A stretch of 64,000 nt of DNA from Sphingosinicella sp. BN140058 (GCF_004135585.1 NZ_CP035502.1:248001-312000), one strand, 5' to 3'. Shown: positions 17,450 through 26,350, counted from the first letter of the stretch. The notes: generated by a model from the letters alone, not told the origin. Made by a program: numbers and translations.

Positions 17450-17525
17450 AGCCGCCTCCTTTCCCAACAACAGTCTCAAGCGATCAATGTAGCGAATTCT
17501 CCAGGAAAAGCCATTCTGGCACCCT

Positions 17526-18101
17526 TCATAAGCGTATGCGCTGGAGCCGCGCCCCGCAGACGGAGTCGGGGACTTTGGGATCGTACGGGACCACGAGGTG
17601 TCCGTCGGCCTTAGCTGCTGCGAAGTCGATCTCGATCGAGCAGGTCCAGGTGCTCTTGCCACCGTTCTCAGTGACAAATCCGCCTCCAGGAGCGGTCAGA
17701 CGGTAGTTCGTCTCGGACTTCTGGACTAGAGCATGACCGTCGCCGCCGAGCATATCGAGGACGGAAGCGTCCCCTACTCTCGGGATGTCGAGGACTCTGA
17801 CGGTCTGGGACGCGGCTGCTTGACCCTCCAGAATGAGGAGCGTCGTGGCGCGACTTGTTCGAAACGTCTGGTCGACGACAATATAGGTTGTCGCGGCGCC
17901 GGGGTAGCAATCGCTGCTGAGGCCTGGCACCAGTTTGCCGGCAAGGCGGTACTCGTAGCGGCCATCGAATTCGCCACCAGCAGGCCGACAGCTTATCGAG
18001 AGTTGACCGCGTACGGTGTCCACAGTCGTCGGCGCGTCCGCCGCAATAGCGGAGCTCGCCGCCGTTCCGAACACGGCTGCCATAATCAGCTTCAGCTTCA
18101 T
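17526..18101 (-). CDS. Secreted/periplasmic hypothetical protein
   Basis: 191 residues. Clear Sec signal MKLKLIMAAVFGTAASSAIA with a likely cut at AIA|AD. The mature part is beta-rich with four cysteines in the mature chain (SISCRP, SSDCYP, WTCSIE, SVCGAR) that could form two disulfides. GGGGGG four bases before ATG 18101. No family recognised. Confidence 0.65.
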   Translation of the reverse strand: MKLKLIMAAVFGTAASSAIAADAPTTVDTVRGQLSISCRPAGGEFDGRYEYRLAGKLVPGLSSDCYPGAATTYIVVDQTFRTSRATTLLILEGQAAASQTVRVLDIPRVGDASVLDMLGGDGHALVQKSETNYRLTAPGGGFVTENGGKSTWTCSIEIDFAAAKADGHLVVPYDPKVPDSVCGARLQRIRL

Positions 18102-18200
18102 GCTTCCCCCCTCATCCCCCGGTGAACCGACATATGATGGCTTCCAGGCGCGCGCAACGGGATGACGGAAAAGCGCCTGACGCACTACAAGCGCGTGCTG

Positions 18201-18264
18201 CGAGGGGCTGTCTCAAGTCAAGGCGGAGATCGATACGAATCTGCCGTCGGTGAGCAGCCCCTCG
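18201..18264. repeat. Perfect 10-base inverted repeat with 44-base spacer
   Basis: CGAGGGGCTG at 18201-18210 and CAGCCCCTCG at 18255-18264, in the gap between ung and the secreted-protein gene. Ten perfect pairs of high GC content could form a long-loop transcript hairpin; no T-run follows. Confidence 0.4.
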
Positions 18265-18334
18265 AAGCGTAGGCTGCTGTTCCAAGCGGCCGGCGTTCTC
18301 TCCGGTGCGGTGCAAGACGTCTGGCGCGTCCGCG

Positions 18335-19093
18335 CTACAGACTAGCGAACAGGTCGGGAGTGCGAGCTTCCGGGAGAGCCCACTCGATTGGCGTGCGCCC
18401 GTGCTGTCGCAGGTAGGCGTTCGCCTGGCCGAAGTGGCCACATCCCCGAAAGCCGCGCCAGGCTCCGGTGCCGGAGGGATGGCTCGTCGCAAGGATGCAG
18501 TGCCGGCCGTCAGGAGCTGCAGCGCGTATGACGGCTTCTTTCTCGCGGGCATCATTTCCCCAGAGCATGAAGACGACGCGGTTCCCGTGGTTGGCGACGG
18601 CATGGATAACTGCGTCGGTGAAGGGCTCCCAACCTCGGCCGGCGTGGGACTTCGGGTCTCCGTCTTCCACGGTCAGGATAGTGTTGAGCAGGAGCACGCC
18701 TTGGCGAGCCCAACTCTCGAGGTTCGCGTGTGAGGGGAACGGCACGGCCAGGTCGCGTCCGAGTTCGACGAAGATGTTCCGCAGGGAGTGCATCGGCGGA
18801 CCAGGGGTGGCGAAGCTGAAGCTCAAACCGTGGGCTCTTCCTGGTTGAGGATAGGGATCCTGACCGAGGATGACGACGCGGACGTCCTGAAGAGGGGTCA
18901 GCTCGAGCGCTCGGAGATAGTCGCCGCGGGGCGGGTAGACCCGGAAACCGGCCTTCTGCCGATCGGCGATGTAAGCGCCCAGGTCCGCCAGCGTGGCTGC
19001 CTCGAGAGCCACGGCGAGGGCATCGCGCCACGAGGAGTCCAGTCGCGTGACTTGTTCGCGCAGGAACGGTGGGATCTGGTGCGGTGCAGTCAT
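18335..19093 (-). CDS. ung: Uracil-DNA glycosylase, family 1
   Basis: 252 residues, slightly longer than usual (about 225). Removes uracil from DNA to start base-excision repair. Water-activating motif GQDPYP at 77-82 with Asp79, uracil-binding LLLNTILTV near 134-142, and DNA-intercalation loop region SHPSGTGAWRGF at 204-215. The loop has HPSG where HPSP is usual. Last gene of the ligase-kinase operon: only 39 bases separate it from the Pnkp-like stop. Confidence 0.93.
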   Translation of the reverse strand: MTAPHQIPPFLREQVTRLDSSWRDALAVALEAATLADLGAYIADRQKAGFRVYPPRGDYLRALELTPLQDVRVVILGQDPYPQPGRAHGLSFSFATPGPPMHSLRNIFVELGRDLAVPFPSHANLESWARQGVLLLNTILTVEDGDPKSHAGRGWEPFTDAVIHAVANHGNRVVFMLWGNDAREKEAVIRAAAPDGRHCILATSHPSGTGAWRGFRGCGHFGQANAYLRQHGRTPIEWALPEARTPDLFASL

Positions 19094-19132
19094 TGTGGTA
19101 GCTCCGAACGACGCTCGTTACAGGTCTGCGGC

Positions 19133-20065
19133 TTAGCGCCGGCGACGCTTGTCGGCGACAGTTACGAACGGATGCTCGTCACCGGCGAGAATAGCCTTCT
19201 CCTCCTTCCGAAACAGCCGATGCTGTTTGAGGACGAGCTCCTCAGATCGCCAGCCGCGGTCCCGCTCCTTTTCAGCCAGGTCGCGATCGATGACCACGTA
19301 GCGCGCAAAGACACCGCGAGGCAGGTTCTCAAGCACGCGCCGGCGGTCCTCGGCCTTCAGATTTGTCGCGTCGAGGACGGTGAAGACGCCCGCATCGAGG
19401 CGAGCGCGGATGAGCCCGTGGGCGAGCTTCCAGACACGCGCCAGTGCTTCGGGTGCATGGCCGAGATCTCCATAGAGCTGCATGCGCAGCTCGTCTGTCG
19501 AGATGACCTCGTGTGGCTGGTAATGGCTCGCCGCGTAGCTGGACTTGCCCGCCCCGCATGGCCCAACGAGAAGGTGGAGGAGCGTTTCGCCGGCGTAAGC
19601 GCTGGCGCCCGGATCGTCCGGTGCGCACTGCAGGGTCACAATGCCGTGTTCGCGCCACATGCGAACGACACTGGGCCTGTCATCGACGACGAGCAGCGGC
19701 TCGTAACCGTCGTCCAGGATGCGTTGGAGGATGTCGGCCTTCACCTGGTGGTCGGGTCGCATGTCACCCTCCCCGCGCATGTATATGGCGGTGTACGGGA
19801 TGTCGTGGAGCTGGAGACTGTCCAGCGTCATCCGGCTCCAGTCCTCGCGCTCCGGCCGCGCTGTGACGATCAGGACCGCGTCGATGTCTCGGCGATCCTG
19901 TGCGTTGTGATAAAGCATGCGCGCTAGCCGCGCGATAGGTTCGATGGGGGGATCGTCGCCCATAGCTCGGAAGAAGGCCTCCCAGTCCTTCTCGCCATCA
20001 AGATGATGAAGTCGGTGACCGGGGTCGAAGATGGTCCCATCCAGGTCGAAGATTACGGCACGCAT
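19133..20065 (-). CDS. Polynucleotide 3'-phosphatase/5'-kinase (Pnkp-like)
   Basis: 310 residues. An N-terminal HAD-type phosphatase (FDLDGT at 6-11, IVTAR near 66-70, VVDDRPSVV near 126-134) is followed by a C-terminal P-loop kinase (GPCGAGKSS at 168-176, LDATN near 231-235). These ends-healing activities make 3'-OH/5'-P termini for a ligase. The order phosphatase then kinase is that of eukaryotic PNKP, opposite to T4 Pnkp (kinase then phosphatase). ATG 20065 lies inside the end of the RNA ligase gene (13-base overlap) behind GGAAGG. The preceding gene is an RNA ligase, so an RNA-repair role is likely. Confidence 0.85.
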   Translation of the reverse strand: MRAVIFDLDGTIFDPGHRLHHLDGEKDWEAFFRAMGDDPPIEPIARLARMLYHNAQDRRDIDAVLIVTARPEREDWSRMTLDSLQLHDIPYTAIYMRGEGDMRPDHQVKADILQRILDDGYEPLLVVDDRPSVVRMWREHGIVTLQCAPDDPGASAYAGETLLHLLVGPCGAGKSSYAASHYQPHEVISTDELRMQLYGDLGHAPEALARVWKLAHGLIRARLDAGVFTVLDATNLKAEDRRRVLENLPRGVFARYVVIDRDLAEKERDRGWRSEELVLKQHRLFRKEEKAILAGDEHPFVTVADKRRRR

Positions 20066-20742
20066 GAAACGCCTTCCATCAGCTCGTTGGCCACTATCGG
20101 ACCCGACATCCAGTGACGATCGGTCGTGACGTGCCGGGGGCGAACCCACTTGGCCAGGGATCCGAAGAACCGGCCGGAGTCGCCGGGCCCGGCTGGGTAT
20201 GGGATCGGGTCCGCGACGCGCAGCACGAAACCTTCTTGTCGGGTCGGATCGATCGTGTTCGCGATCTGGTCGACGAGGCCGTCGTGATACGGTCCGTCGT
20301 AGAGGGCCGGGACTGGTGTGATGTCGAGGAGCGAGAAGGCCTCGATTGTCTCGTCCCAGCCGAGCAGCGTGTTGGTTTGGTCCCAAACGCCGAAACCCAG
20401 GAAGTAGCTGGGGAGAGCGTTGCCCAGTTCACGGGTGTACGGGAGGGAGTGTAACGCGAACATGTATTCGCCAGAGATCCGCCATAGCTCCGGAATGTCG
20501 ATCGCCTTCCGTGCGTGATAGGCCTTCATCCAGTCGCGCGAGGGATGGTACCGCCCGTCGGGGGAACGAGGGTATGTCTTGAGGCGGGTTAGGGTGGTCC
20601 CTTCCCCGTCCATCTTTTCGGTGACGATGACACGGCGGCCGGCGAATGGCGCGAGGGTCGGGAGCCGCCGATCGTCGCTCTGAAGGCCTGGCGATTGCGG
20701 CAGGTGGTATGAACGAGGGTACTTGAGATCGATCGGCGCCAC
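20053..20742 (-). CDS. RNA ligase (ATP-dependent, nucleotidyltransferase superfamily)
   Basis: 229 residues from GTG 20742, with AAGGG seven bases upstream. Motif I TEKMDGEGT places the AMP-accepting lysine at 43; motif III-like SGEYMFALHS (90-99); motif IV EGFVLR (170-175); motif V LAKWVR (196-201). Short length without a C-terminal domain fits the compact RNA-ligase family (PF09414-like) rather than DNA ligases, which carry OB and zinc domains. First gene of an operon with the end-healing enzyme, as in phage T4 and bacterial tRNA-repair sets. One copy of the dispersed YGACAGAYYGCC motif lies about 240 bases upstream. Confidence 0.85.
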   Translation of the reverse strand: MAPIDLKYPRSYHLPQSPGLQSDDRRLPTLAPFAGRRVIVTEKMDGEGTTLTRLKTYPRSPDGRYHPSRDWMKAYHARKAIDIPELWRISGEYMFALHSLPYTRELGNALPSYFLGFGVWDQTNTLLGWDETIEAFSLLDITPVPALYDGPYHDGLVDQIANTIDPTRQEGFVLRVADPIPYPAGPGDSGRFFGSLAKWVRPRHVTTDRHWMSGPIVANELMEGVSCVP

Positions 20743-21202
20743 GCTCCGGCCCTTTGTGTTGTTGATTTGAGCTCGGACGAGCGCGGGTCAAATCGTATGC
20801 GAAAAATCGGCGCGTGTGTACCGCGCGTCTATGGATGGGCGCAATCTCACCCGCGAGCGCGGCTGGGATGCCCGGGATCGGCAAGGCCAAGGCGTATTGT
20901 AGCCTGTGCTCGCCTGTCGGCATGTACTGAGATCGGCCGGGAGCCTGCCTGAGGCGCTGGACCGCTGTGTTGGCATGGGCGACAGATTGCCTTGGGGCTT
21001 TCCTCTTTTGTTTCTTCCCGCATCACCCAACGCGCCCCGGAACCGTGAAACACTGGCCTGCTCTCGCGTGGGCGAAGTTTAGCGGTTGTCCCGGATCTTT
21101 GACGCCTGTGCCGCGCGATGTTTTTACTATATAGTCATTCGGAGTGCGTTCTTTGGTCAATGAGTACCGGCGTCCGGACTTCAATGTGTGTCGGAGGTTG
21201 TC
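20743..21202 (+). other. Divergent promoter region of the RNA-repair operon and exported-protein gene
   Basis: 460 bases with no supported gene. Holds one YGACAGAYYGCC site (20980-20991) and an AT-rich patch at 21120-21138 (TTTTTACTATATAGTCATT) that is the most likely -10 region for the rightward gene; the matching -35 is unclear because TTGACG at about 21099 is 23 bases away. Confidence 0.4.
20980..20991 (+). promoter_or_regulatory. YGACAGAYYGCC motif site
   Basis: CGACAGATTGCC, a full match to a 12-base motif shared with sites at 22684-22905, 29537-29619 and 50350-50361. Intergenic, between the RNA-repair operon and the rightward exported-protein gene. Confidence 0.45.
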
Positions 21203-22087
21203 ATGTTAGGCCGCGTGATAGTCGCCATTTCATCTGCTGCGCTGCTAAGCATAGCAGTTCCAGCCACGGTAGTTGCTCCCGTGGGAGGAACACAGGCGCC
21301 CACTTCTCCCAAGATGATTCGAGGGTACGACGCCAAAGTGATGTACCTGTGTCGCGCATTGTATCGGCAGATCAAGGAGGACAATCGAGCCACGAACGCC
21401 GCAGCAAAGGCCGCAGTGAGCGAAGCGAACAAAGCAGCGAGGGCCGCTGCTCAGCGGTCCACGATTGCAGCGAGAGCCGCGGCGAAGGCGGCCAAGAAGC
21501 CAGTCCCGCCGGCCGTCAAGGCCGAGCAAAAAAGGTATGTCAATGCGCCGATCGACCTCGAATTGTTGCCAGCGTACTGCCCACCCAAGAAGGTCATGTT
21601 TCCTCCTCCGCCGAAAGGGAAGAGGAAATCGAGAAACACGTTTGATCGAGTTGGAGCTGAACTGGAACGTACCGGCGAGAGGTGGGAGGCGGAGGGGGAG
21701 CGCTGGTTCAAGAGAGGTGCGAGAAACGTCAAGAACAGCGTTCGTCTTTTCATCGAGGGTCCATGTGACCGCAAGGGCCGTAAATACGGCGAGAAAGCCA
21801 GGCGTGAATGTCGCCGTGATCAGGCGGAGCGCAAGAGAAATGCCTCGCAGCAGCCGCGCTCGTCGGACCAGCCGGCGACGTACCTAGCGGTAGCTGAATT
21901 GGACTGCTGGAAACCAGGAAATGAGGATCGGTGGGGCACCACGCGGGTCATTGGATCAAGTGGCCTGTCGAGGGCCGACGCACAGCGCGACGCTGAGGAG
22001 CAGATCAATGAGTATCCTGACCTTTGCCAAACCCGGTGGAACGATGCCAACCTTCGAAAGGGCGAGCACCGCTGGGTTGACCGCTGA
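21203..22087 (+). CDS. Exported basic, alanine/lysine-rich protein
   Basis: 294 residues from ATG 21203, with CGGAGG five bases upstream. Signal-like start MLGRVIVAISSAALLSIAVP. The mature part has a long alanine-lysine-rich helix (about 60-105), a proline-rich break (KVMFPPPPKGKRKSRN), a second charged helix and a C-terminal domain with several tryptophans and cysteines (ELDCWKPGNEDRW, DLCQTRW). An envelope-associated structural role is possible; no family recognised. Confidence 0.6.
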   Translation: MLGRVIVAISSAALLSIAVPATVVAPVGGTQAPTSPKMIRGYDAKVMYLCRALYRQIKEDNRATNAAAKAAVSEANKAARAAAQRSTIAARAAAKAAKKPVPPAVKAEQKRYVNAPIDLELLPAYCPPKKVMFPPPPKGKRKSRNTFDRVGAELERTGERWEAEGERWFKRGARNVKNSVRLFIEGPCDRKGRKYGEKARRECRRDQAERKRNASQQPRSSDQPATYLAVAELDCWKPGNEDRWGTTRVIGSSGLSRADAQRDAEEQINEYPDLCQTRWNDANLRKGEHRWVDR

Positions 22088-22152
22088 GGCGCCGGATCAT
22101 CGCGACCGGCACGAGACTCACGTGGAAGTGGAACTCGCACCCTGGCCCGCAC

Positions 22153-22656
22153 TTAGATGAGCCGGTCGCGCCGGCGTAGCGCAGCGGAGATCTCAGGATC
22201 AATGACGCAAGCGAGGTGCCGCTGGCCACCTTTGTTGGCGTGGTTCGTGCGATAGCCCTCGTAGTGACGGGTGAGGATACCCGCCTTCTCCAACTCGCTT
22301 GCGACGCGGCTGAAATTGTCCGCACCCGAGGCGCGCACGCGCTCCGTGACGTGGCGATCGACGATCTCCTGAGCTTCGAGGAGATCGTCGGGGAGTCGGT
22401 CCTTGAGCTCGGCGCGCACGCGCAGCTCGAGTGCCCGGCGACGGGTGTCGCGCCCGGAAATACGGGCCAGGCGCTTGCCGATGAATTCGCGCAGCGGCAG
22501 CCGCTCCTCCTCATCCTCGACGAAGGGCCCAGCTTTTCCCGACGGGCTTGCCTGCTCAGCTAGAAGAGTGAGGATCATGAACGCTGCGCGGGGACGGGAG
22601 GAAACTTCGGCCAAGCGATCCAAGATCTGGCCTACGTTCATCGCCGATTTCGCCAT
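22153..22656 (-). CDS. Probable winged-helix DNA-binding protein
   Basis: 167 residues from ATG 22656, with AGGAGGT seven bases upstream. The C-terminal third (NFSRVASELEKAGILTRHYE followed by a Gly/Arg-rich hairpin and a short strand) reads as helix-turn-helix plus wing. The N-terminal part is helical with an acidic loop. Its upstream region carries three copies of the YGACAGAYYGCC motif, the highest density with the one before the STAND gene. It is therefore the best candidate in the window for a protein that binds this motif, either as regulator or as plasmid replication factor; that link is inference. Confidence 0.6.
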   Translation of the reverse strand: MAKSAMNVGQILDRLAEVSSRPRAAFMILTLLAEQASPSGKAGPFVEDEEERLPLREFIGKRLARISGRDTRRRALELRVRAELKDRLPDDLLEAQEIVDRHVTERVRASGADNFSRVASELEKAGILTRHYEGYRTNHANKGGQRHLACVIDPEISAALRRRDRLI

Positions 22657-22683
22657 TTTCCGCACCTCCTGATCTGGTTCTGT

Positions 22684-22905
22684 TCCGATCTGTCGTTGAC
22701 AGGAAAAGGGCTTGAAAAGCAAGGTCTAACCCGCAGGTTTCTGCGAAAAATCAGGACACTTGTGGGTTCCTGACAGATTGCCGGCCGGCCGGAGGCGGTT
22801 GCATTCTCTGGCAAAGCGTTCTTGATTTGTCGCGCTATCGATGCAACCAGTTGGAATAGAGTCAGAAATCCTGCGAAGTCTCAGAGTCAGAGAGGCGGTC
22901 TGTCA
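22684..22905. promoter_or_regulatory. Three YGACAGAYYGCC motif sites in a divergent promoter region
   Basis: Sites at 22684-22695 (minus, last two bases GA instead of CC), 22771-22782 (plus, perfect) and 22894-22905 (minus, perfect). They lie 30-250 bases upstream of the winged-helix gene and within 300 bases of the rightward gene at 22979. The 322-base gap otherwise contains no gene. Confidence 0.5.
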
Positions 22906-22978
22906 TTCGCGACGGGCCAAGCTTTTCCGTTTTCGAGGGAGTTTGCGGATGCTATGCTGAGTGTCTCAAGGAGATCCC

Positions 22979-23740
22979 ATGACCTGGTTGAACTGGACGC
23001 CGAAGCTCGGCCGTTTCTCTGCTGCTGCCGAGCTCGCGGCCGCACCTGAGGAGGTGGTCGACGTGCACGTATCGGCTGACGCGCTGCTCGTGAGCATGAT
23101 CGAGGCTCGGCGTGAGGTCGACAAGCGCCTGGAGGAGCAGAAAGAGCCGGCGTTGTGGAGCCAAAAAGAGCTTTGGAGTTCGCCTGAAGCTGCGGCGTTG
23201 CTCGCCGTTGAGGGATTCCTCTGGAAGAATCACGCCCGCGGCAGTACCTTGGACCAGCTCCAGAAACTCTCTGGATCAGACGTTGACCTACGCCGTGTAG
23301 CTGGCCGGTCGGCGAAGGCTGCGGACATCCGCTATCTCGCGGCCGGCAGCGATCTCTTTGATGAGCATCTGCCGAAAGCTCTGGCGTGGTCGCTGCGAGA
23401 GATGAAGGAGATCTTGGAGCGAGCGGAAGCGCCTCTCCTCTCGTGGTGCGGATGTGATCTCGATTGGTGGGACATCGTCCAGAAGAAGGCGCCCCTCCCC
23501 TTCGGCCTGCGCTCGCCGAGCGACATGCCAGCGTCGGCATGCGGAGAGTGGAAGCTGCTTTGTGCCAGGCGGAACGATGGGGACCGTTTCGTGCCGTTCG
23601 ACACGCCGGCAGGCTACTGGGAGCGGAGCACGGGGAAAGCTGGCCTGTGGCTTCTCAGAAATGGCGCTGTGATCTCGACCGTTGTCATTTCCGACGGCCG
23701 ACAGCGGTTTGCGTTGGGCTTTAAGAGCGCGTTGTTTTGA
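22979..23740 (+). CDS. Hypothetical protein, 253 aa
   Basis: ATG 22979 with AAGGAGAT upstream. Helical N-terminal half with an acidic Asp-Val-His segment (EEVVDVHVSADALLVSMIEA), then a tryptophan-rich alpha/beta C-terminal half (LLSWCGCDLDWWDIV, WERSTGKAGLWLL). Soluble. Divergent from the winged-helix gene across a region with three shared motif sites. No family recognised. Confidence 0.6.
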   Translation: MTWLNWTPKLGRFSAAAELAAAPEEVVDVHVSADALLVSMIEARREVDKRLEEQKEPALWSQKELWSSPEAAALLAVEGFLWKNHARGSTLDQLQKLSGSDVDLRRVAGRSAKAADIRYLAAGSDLFDEHLPKALAWSLREMKEILERAEAPLLSWCGCDLDWWDIVQKKAPLPFGLRSPSDMPASACGEWKLLCARRNDGDRFVPFDTPAGYWERSTGKAGLWLLRNGAVISTVVISDGRQRFALGFKSALF

Positions 23741-23761
23741 GGGACCAGTTGGGGGGTGGCG

Positions 23762-23926
23762 ATGAGGATCGATGGAAACAAGTCGCGGCGCATCGCGGCA
23801 GGTTGGACACTTCTGCTGCCCGACGTCAGTCGTGCTCGCTCCTGGGATGGTTCAATGGTGAATGTTAGATACGATTACGTGGGTAGCGGCCCGTCACGGT
23901 ATGATCACCTCCGGCCAAGGGGGTAG
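23762..23926 (+). CDS. Possible small protein, 54 aa
   Basis: ATG 23762 preceded by GGGGGG. Product has a basic start (MRIDGNKSRRIAAGWTLLLP) and a tyrosine-rich end (VRYDYVGSGPSRYD). It would overlap the end of the convergent gene by 33 bases. Support is the ribosome site and plausible composition only. Confidence 0.33.
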   Translation: MRIDGNKSRRIAAGWTLLLPDVSRARSWDGSMVNVRYDYVGSGPSRYDHLRPRG

Positions 23927-24922
23927 CTGAAGGGGTGTTCCATCTCCGGCGCCAAGTCCTCTCCAACCCGCGGATAACTTATCGTTCAGTTGTTTCAAGC
24001 TCTGCCCTGTTGTATCGAGGGTACTGCGCTGCCGATTTGCAAGGGCCGCAGCTTCCGTAATCCTGATGTTGATGATCTTCAAAACCTCGCGATTGCTGTC
24101 CTGGGTTGCTAGCGTCTGAGCGGTCACGTTGCCTGCTGACGTCAAATGACCAGCTTGAACGCCGAGCTCAATCGCATCTAGTGCAAGCGAGATTGCACCG
24201 ATGATTGCTGCCGAACGCTGCGCACGCTCCGCATCCCGAGCGGCTTCGATATACGATCGGTATGCCTGGTTGAACTCCCTCTGGGCGACCTCAAAGTCCT
24301 TCGAAAGCTTGCGCAATCTTCGGCGCTCGGCGTCGTCCGTGATCTGCTCGGCACGGTCTGTCGCCACCTTAGCCCAGTACGCCAGTCTCTCGACTTGCTC
24401 TATGCCGCCCACGTCCGCGGCGCTGATCGCTAGCCTATTCCGCAGGTGAGCCTCCTCCTTTGCCGCAGCCACAAGGCCGCGAACGTCTGCCTCACGGGTC
24501 ATTTTCAGCTGCCCGCCGGAGGAGCGCAACCAAAAATACTCACTGACGTTGTTCATCCCTGAGGGCATCAAGATGTCCAATTGTGGCCTCCGCAGGTGTT
24601 CACTCAGGGCATCTAACGGCTCGGAGCCATAGCCTAGGAAAGATAGGAACGAGCCCTGGGGCACGCTCGGCGTTCCACTATTATCGACATAAAGATTCGT
24701 GCGGATAAGAGCGCCCAAGGGCTTGTCGGCAATATCCGCGTCTATTCGAGATAAAAGATTGTTGAACTCCTCGGCAAACGCTTTTTCCGAAACAGCATCG
24801 CGGAAGGCCAAGCCGCACACCCCTACAAACTTTGACGCCGCCGCGAACGCTGAAATCCGTTCGTTGACCTTCACGGGCTCTTCGAAAACGGGTTCGTCTT
24901 TTAAGAAGCCTAGATTGCTCAT
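23894..24922 (-). CDS. Hypothetical protein B of a coupled pair
   Basis: 342 residues. The ATG at 24922 overlaps the stop of the preceding gene (ATGA). Mostly helical, with long coiled-coil-like segments around 170-240 (RRLRKLSKDFEVAQREFNQA) and a hydrophobic helix near 245-270 (RSAAIIGAISLALDAIELGV). No signal peptide. Codons are AT-richer than in neighbouring genes, which suggests more recent acquisition. The layout of long helices around a hydrophobic helix resembles alpha-pore-forming proteins, but no family motif proves it. Confidence 0.6.
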   Translation of the reverse strand: MSNLGFLKDEPVFEEPVKVNERISAFAAASKFVGVCGLAFRDAVSEKAFAEEFNNLLSRIDADIADKPLGALIRTNLYVDNSGTPSVPQGSFLSFLGYGSEPLDALSEHLRRPQLDILMPSGMNNVSEYFWLRSSGGQLKMTREADVRGLVAAAKEEAHLRNRLAISAADVGGIEQVERLAYWAKVATDRAEQITDDAERRRLRKLSKDFEVAQREFNQAYRSYIEAARDAERAQRSAAIIGAISLALDAIELGVQAGHLTSAGNVTAQTLATQDSNREVLKIINIRITEAAALANRQRSTLDTTGQSLKQLNDKLSAGWRGLGAGDGTPLQLPPWPEVIIP

Positions 24923-26043
24923 TGGGAACCGCTCCCCTGCTGTATCCAACTAAGCTGCTTGGCTACGAAGTGTATAGTTTTCATGCAGGACAGGCGCATC
25001 GCGCTGATGGCCAGATATTGCGCCGCCCCGGTCTTTATTTCAACCGAGAGATCCTCATATCTGGCAGCTATGGCTTTCAAACCCTCGTCGCTCGGTAGGG
25101 TTCGGAGACGCTCGGACGTAAGGCCGAGCTTCTCCGCAGTGTCACTGCGTGGGTGCACCAATCCGGGCTCCATGACGTCGAACCTTTCGTGCGCTTCGAT
25201 AACGGAGCGAAAGTTGACTACGGATTTCCTTTCTCCGAACCTCGGAAATTGGGCAACCAGCTCGTGGTACACATCGGCAGTCGGCCCCTCTCCGAAGTGT
25301 ACATAGTCCCAGCTAGAGTTGTATTTGCTAATGTACCATGATCTTCTGCTTTGGCTGGAGCCATGAGGGTCGCTCTTCAAGTGCACCCGCTCCTCGCTCG
25401 TCCAAACAGTCCCAAACTCTTCGGCATGAAGCGGCTGAGAAAAGCGGTTATCCGGCGAGGGCCATAGCACTTTGTCCGCGATCTCAGCCCCGATGCTTAT
25501 CAAAGCGGGAATGTCGTTCATTAGCCAATCATAGTACGATCCCAGCCTTTCTTCCTGCTCGGAAGCATGGATCCCGCAGAAGGCCGCGGCATTCGAGGAT
25601 ACGTAAAAAGCGGGACATAGCACGGGCGTAAGAAGAGGCTCTAATGGTCCCTCCGTCAACTCAAGTATAGCGCGATGAAGTGGGTCGCTCACTTCGCTCA
25701 TCATTCGCGGCACATACCGCTGCCGTGCTGGTAGTATTCCGATAACGAGCCTGTCTCGCTCGTAAGCACTCAGTAGCTCTTGATAGATTCTCATGCATGC
25801 GCGTATGGAGGCGGCGCAGCTCGCGACGACCGTGGCCTCGGGCAGGGCTCTGGCGAGCCCGATGAGAAGCTGAATGCCATTCTGGATCTGAGTAAGCTGT
25901 TCATGTATTTGAGCCAATTGCTGGGATATGCCCAGGATCATGCGCATTTGAAAGCTAGTGGTCGATCCAGATGCGCCCGCTCCAATCGTTCGGGAAGTGG
26001 CCAAACAGAGTTCCGCCAGCTTGATCGCGGTCATGGGATCCAT
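24919..26043 (-). CDS. Hypothetical protein A of a coupled pair
   Basis: 374 residues from ATG 26043 (GAGG seven bases upstream). N-terminal helices with a glutamine-rich coiled coil (LGISQQLAQIHEQLTQIQNG) leading into a hydrophobic segment (IQLLIGLARALPEATVVASC), then a mixed central domain with a conserved-looking WYISKYNSSWDYVHFGEG. Several cysteines, no signal. Translation of the second gene is coupled to it. AT-richer codons than the surroundings. Function unknown; the pair behaves as a cassette. Confidence 0.6.
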   Translation of the reverse strand: MDPMTAIKLAELCLATSRTIGAGASGSTTSFQMRMILGISQQLAQIHEQLTQIQNGIQLLIGLARALPEATVVASCAASIRACMRIYQELLSAYERDRLVIGILPARQRYVPRMMSEVSDPLHRAILELTEGPLEPLLTPVLCPAFYVSSNAAAFCGIHASEQEERLGSYYDWLMNDIPALISIGAEIADKVLWPSPDNRFSQPLHAEEFGTVWTSEERVHLKSDPHGSSQSRRSWYISKYNSSWDYVHFGEGPTADVYHELVAQFPRFGERKSVVNFRSVIEAHERFDVMEPGLVHPRSDTAEKLGLTSERLRTLPSDEGLKAIAARYEDLSVEIKTGAAQYLAISAMRLSCMKTIHFVAKQLSWIQQGSGSQ

Positions 26044-26169
26044 GTTACACCTCGCTTGAAACACGGCTCAGGCGGAAGATGATACGCTCAGGACGGGGCT
26101 TTGGCAGCCCCTTTCAGGGTGGCGAATGTACCCCACATCAGAGCAGGGCGACCATGAGGCCGGAGGCTC

Positions 26170-26319
26170 GTGCTCCCGGAGCTTTGGTGGCCGGGTGAGA
26201 ACGGCAACCTGCTGGTGAAGCCGACCGAGGAGCTGCGTCGGTTGTCAGATGAGGCTTGGCGGCAGTGTGAGCTCGTTGAGTGCCTGGTGGCGGACGGGGG
26301 CCATGAATTGGCCGCGTGA
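26170..26319 (+). CDS. Possible small protein, 49 aa
   Basis: GTG 26170 with CGGAGG just upstream (spacing short). Product LPELWWPGENGNLLVKPTEE is followed by an acidic amphipathic helix (LRRLSDEAWRQCELVECLVA), good coding character for its length. Lies in the 348-base gap between the coupled pair and the sigma-factor gene, where nothing else is supported. Confidence 0.38.
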   Translation: MLPELWWPGENGNLLVKPTEELRRLSDEAWRQCELVECLVADGGHELAA

Positions 26320-26350
26320 ATAGCCCGGGCGACTGGCGAGACGGGAGAGG

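Noticed and set aside
18788..19927. 379-codon plus-strand frame
   Set aside because: Runs antisense through ung and the Pnkp-like gene, whose motifs are unmistakable.
21099..21138. TTGACG with TATATA as a promoter for the exported basic protein
   Set aside because: Spacing is 23 bases, too long for sigma-70; the AT-rich patch may still be a -10 but the pair was not called.
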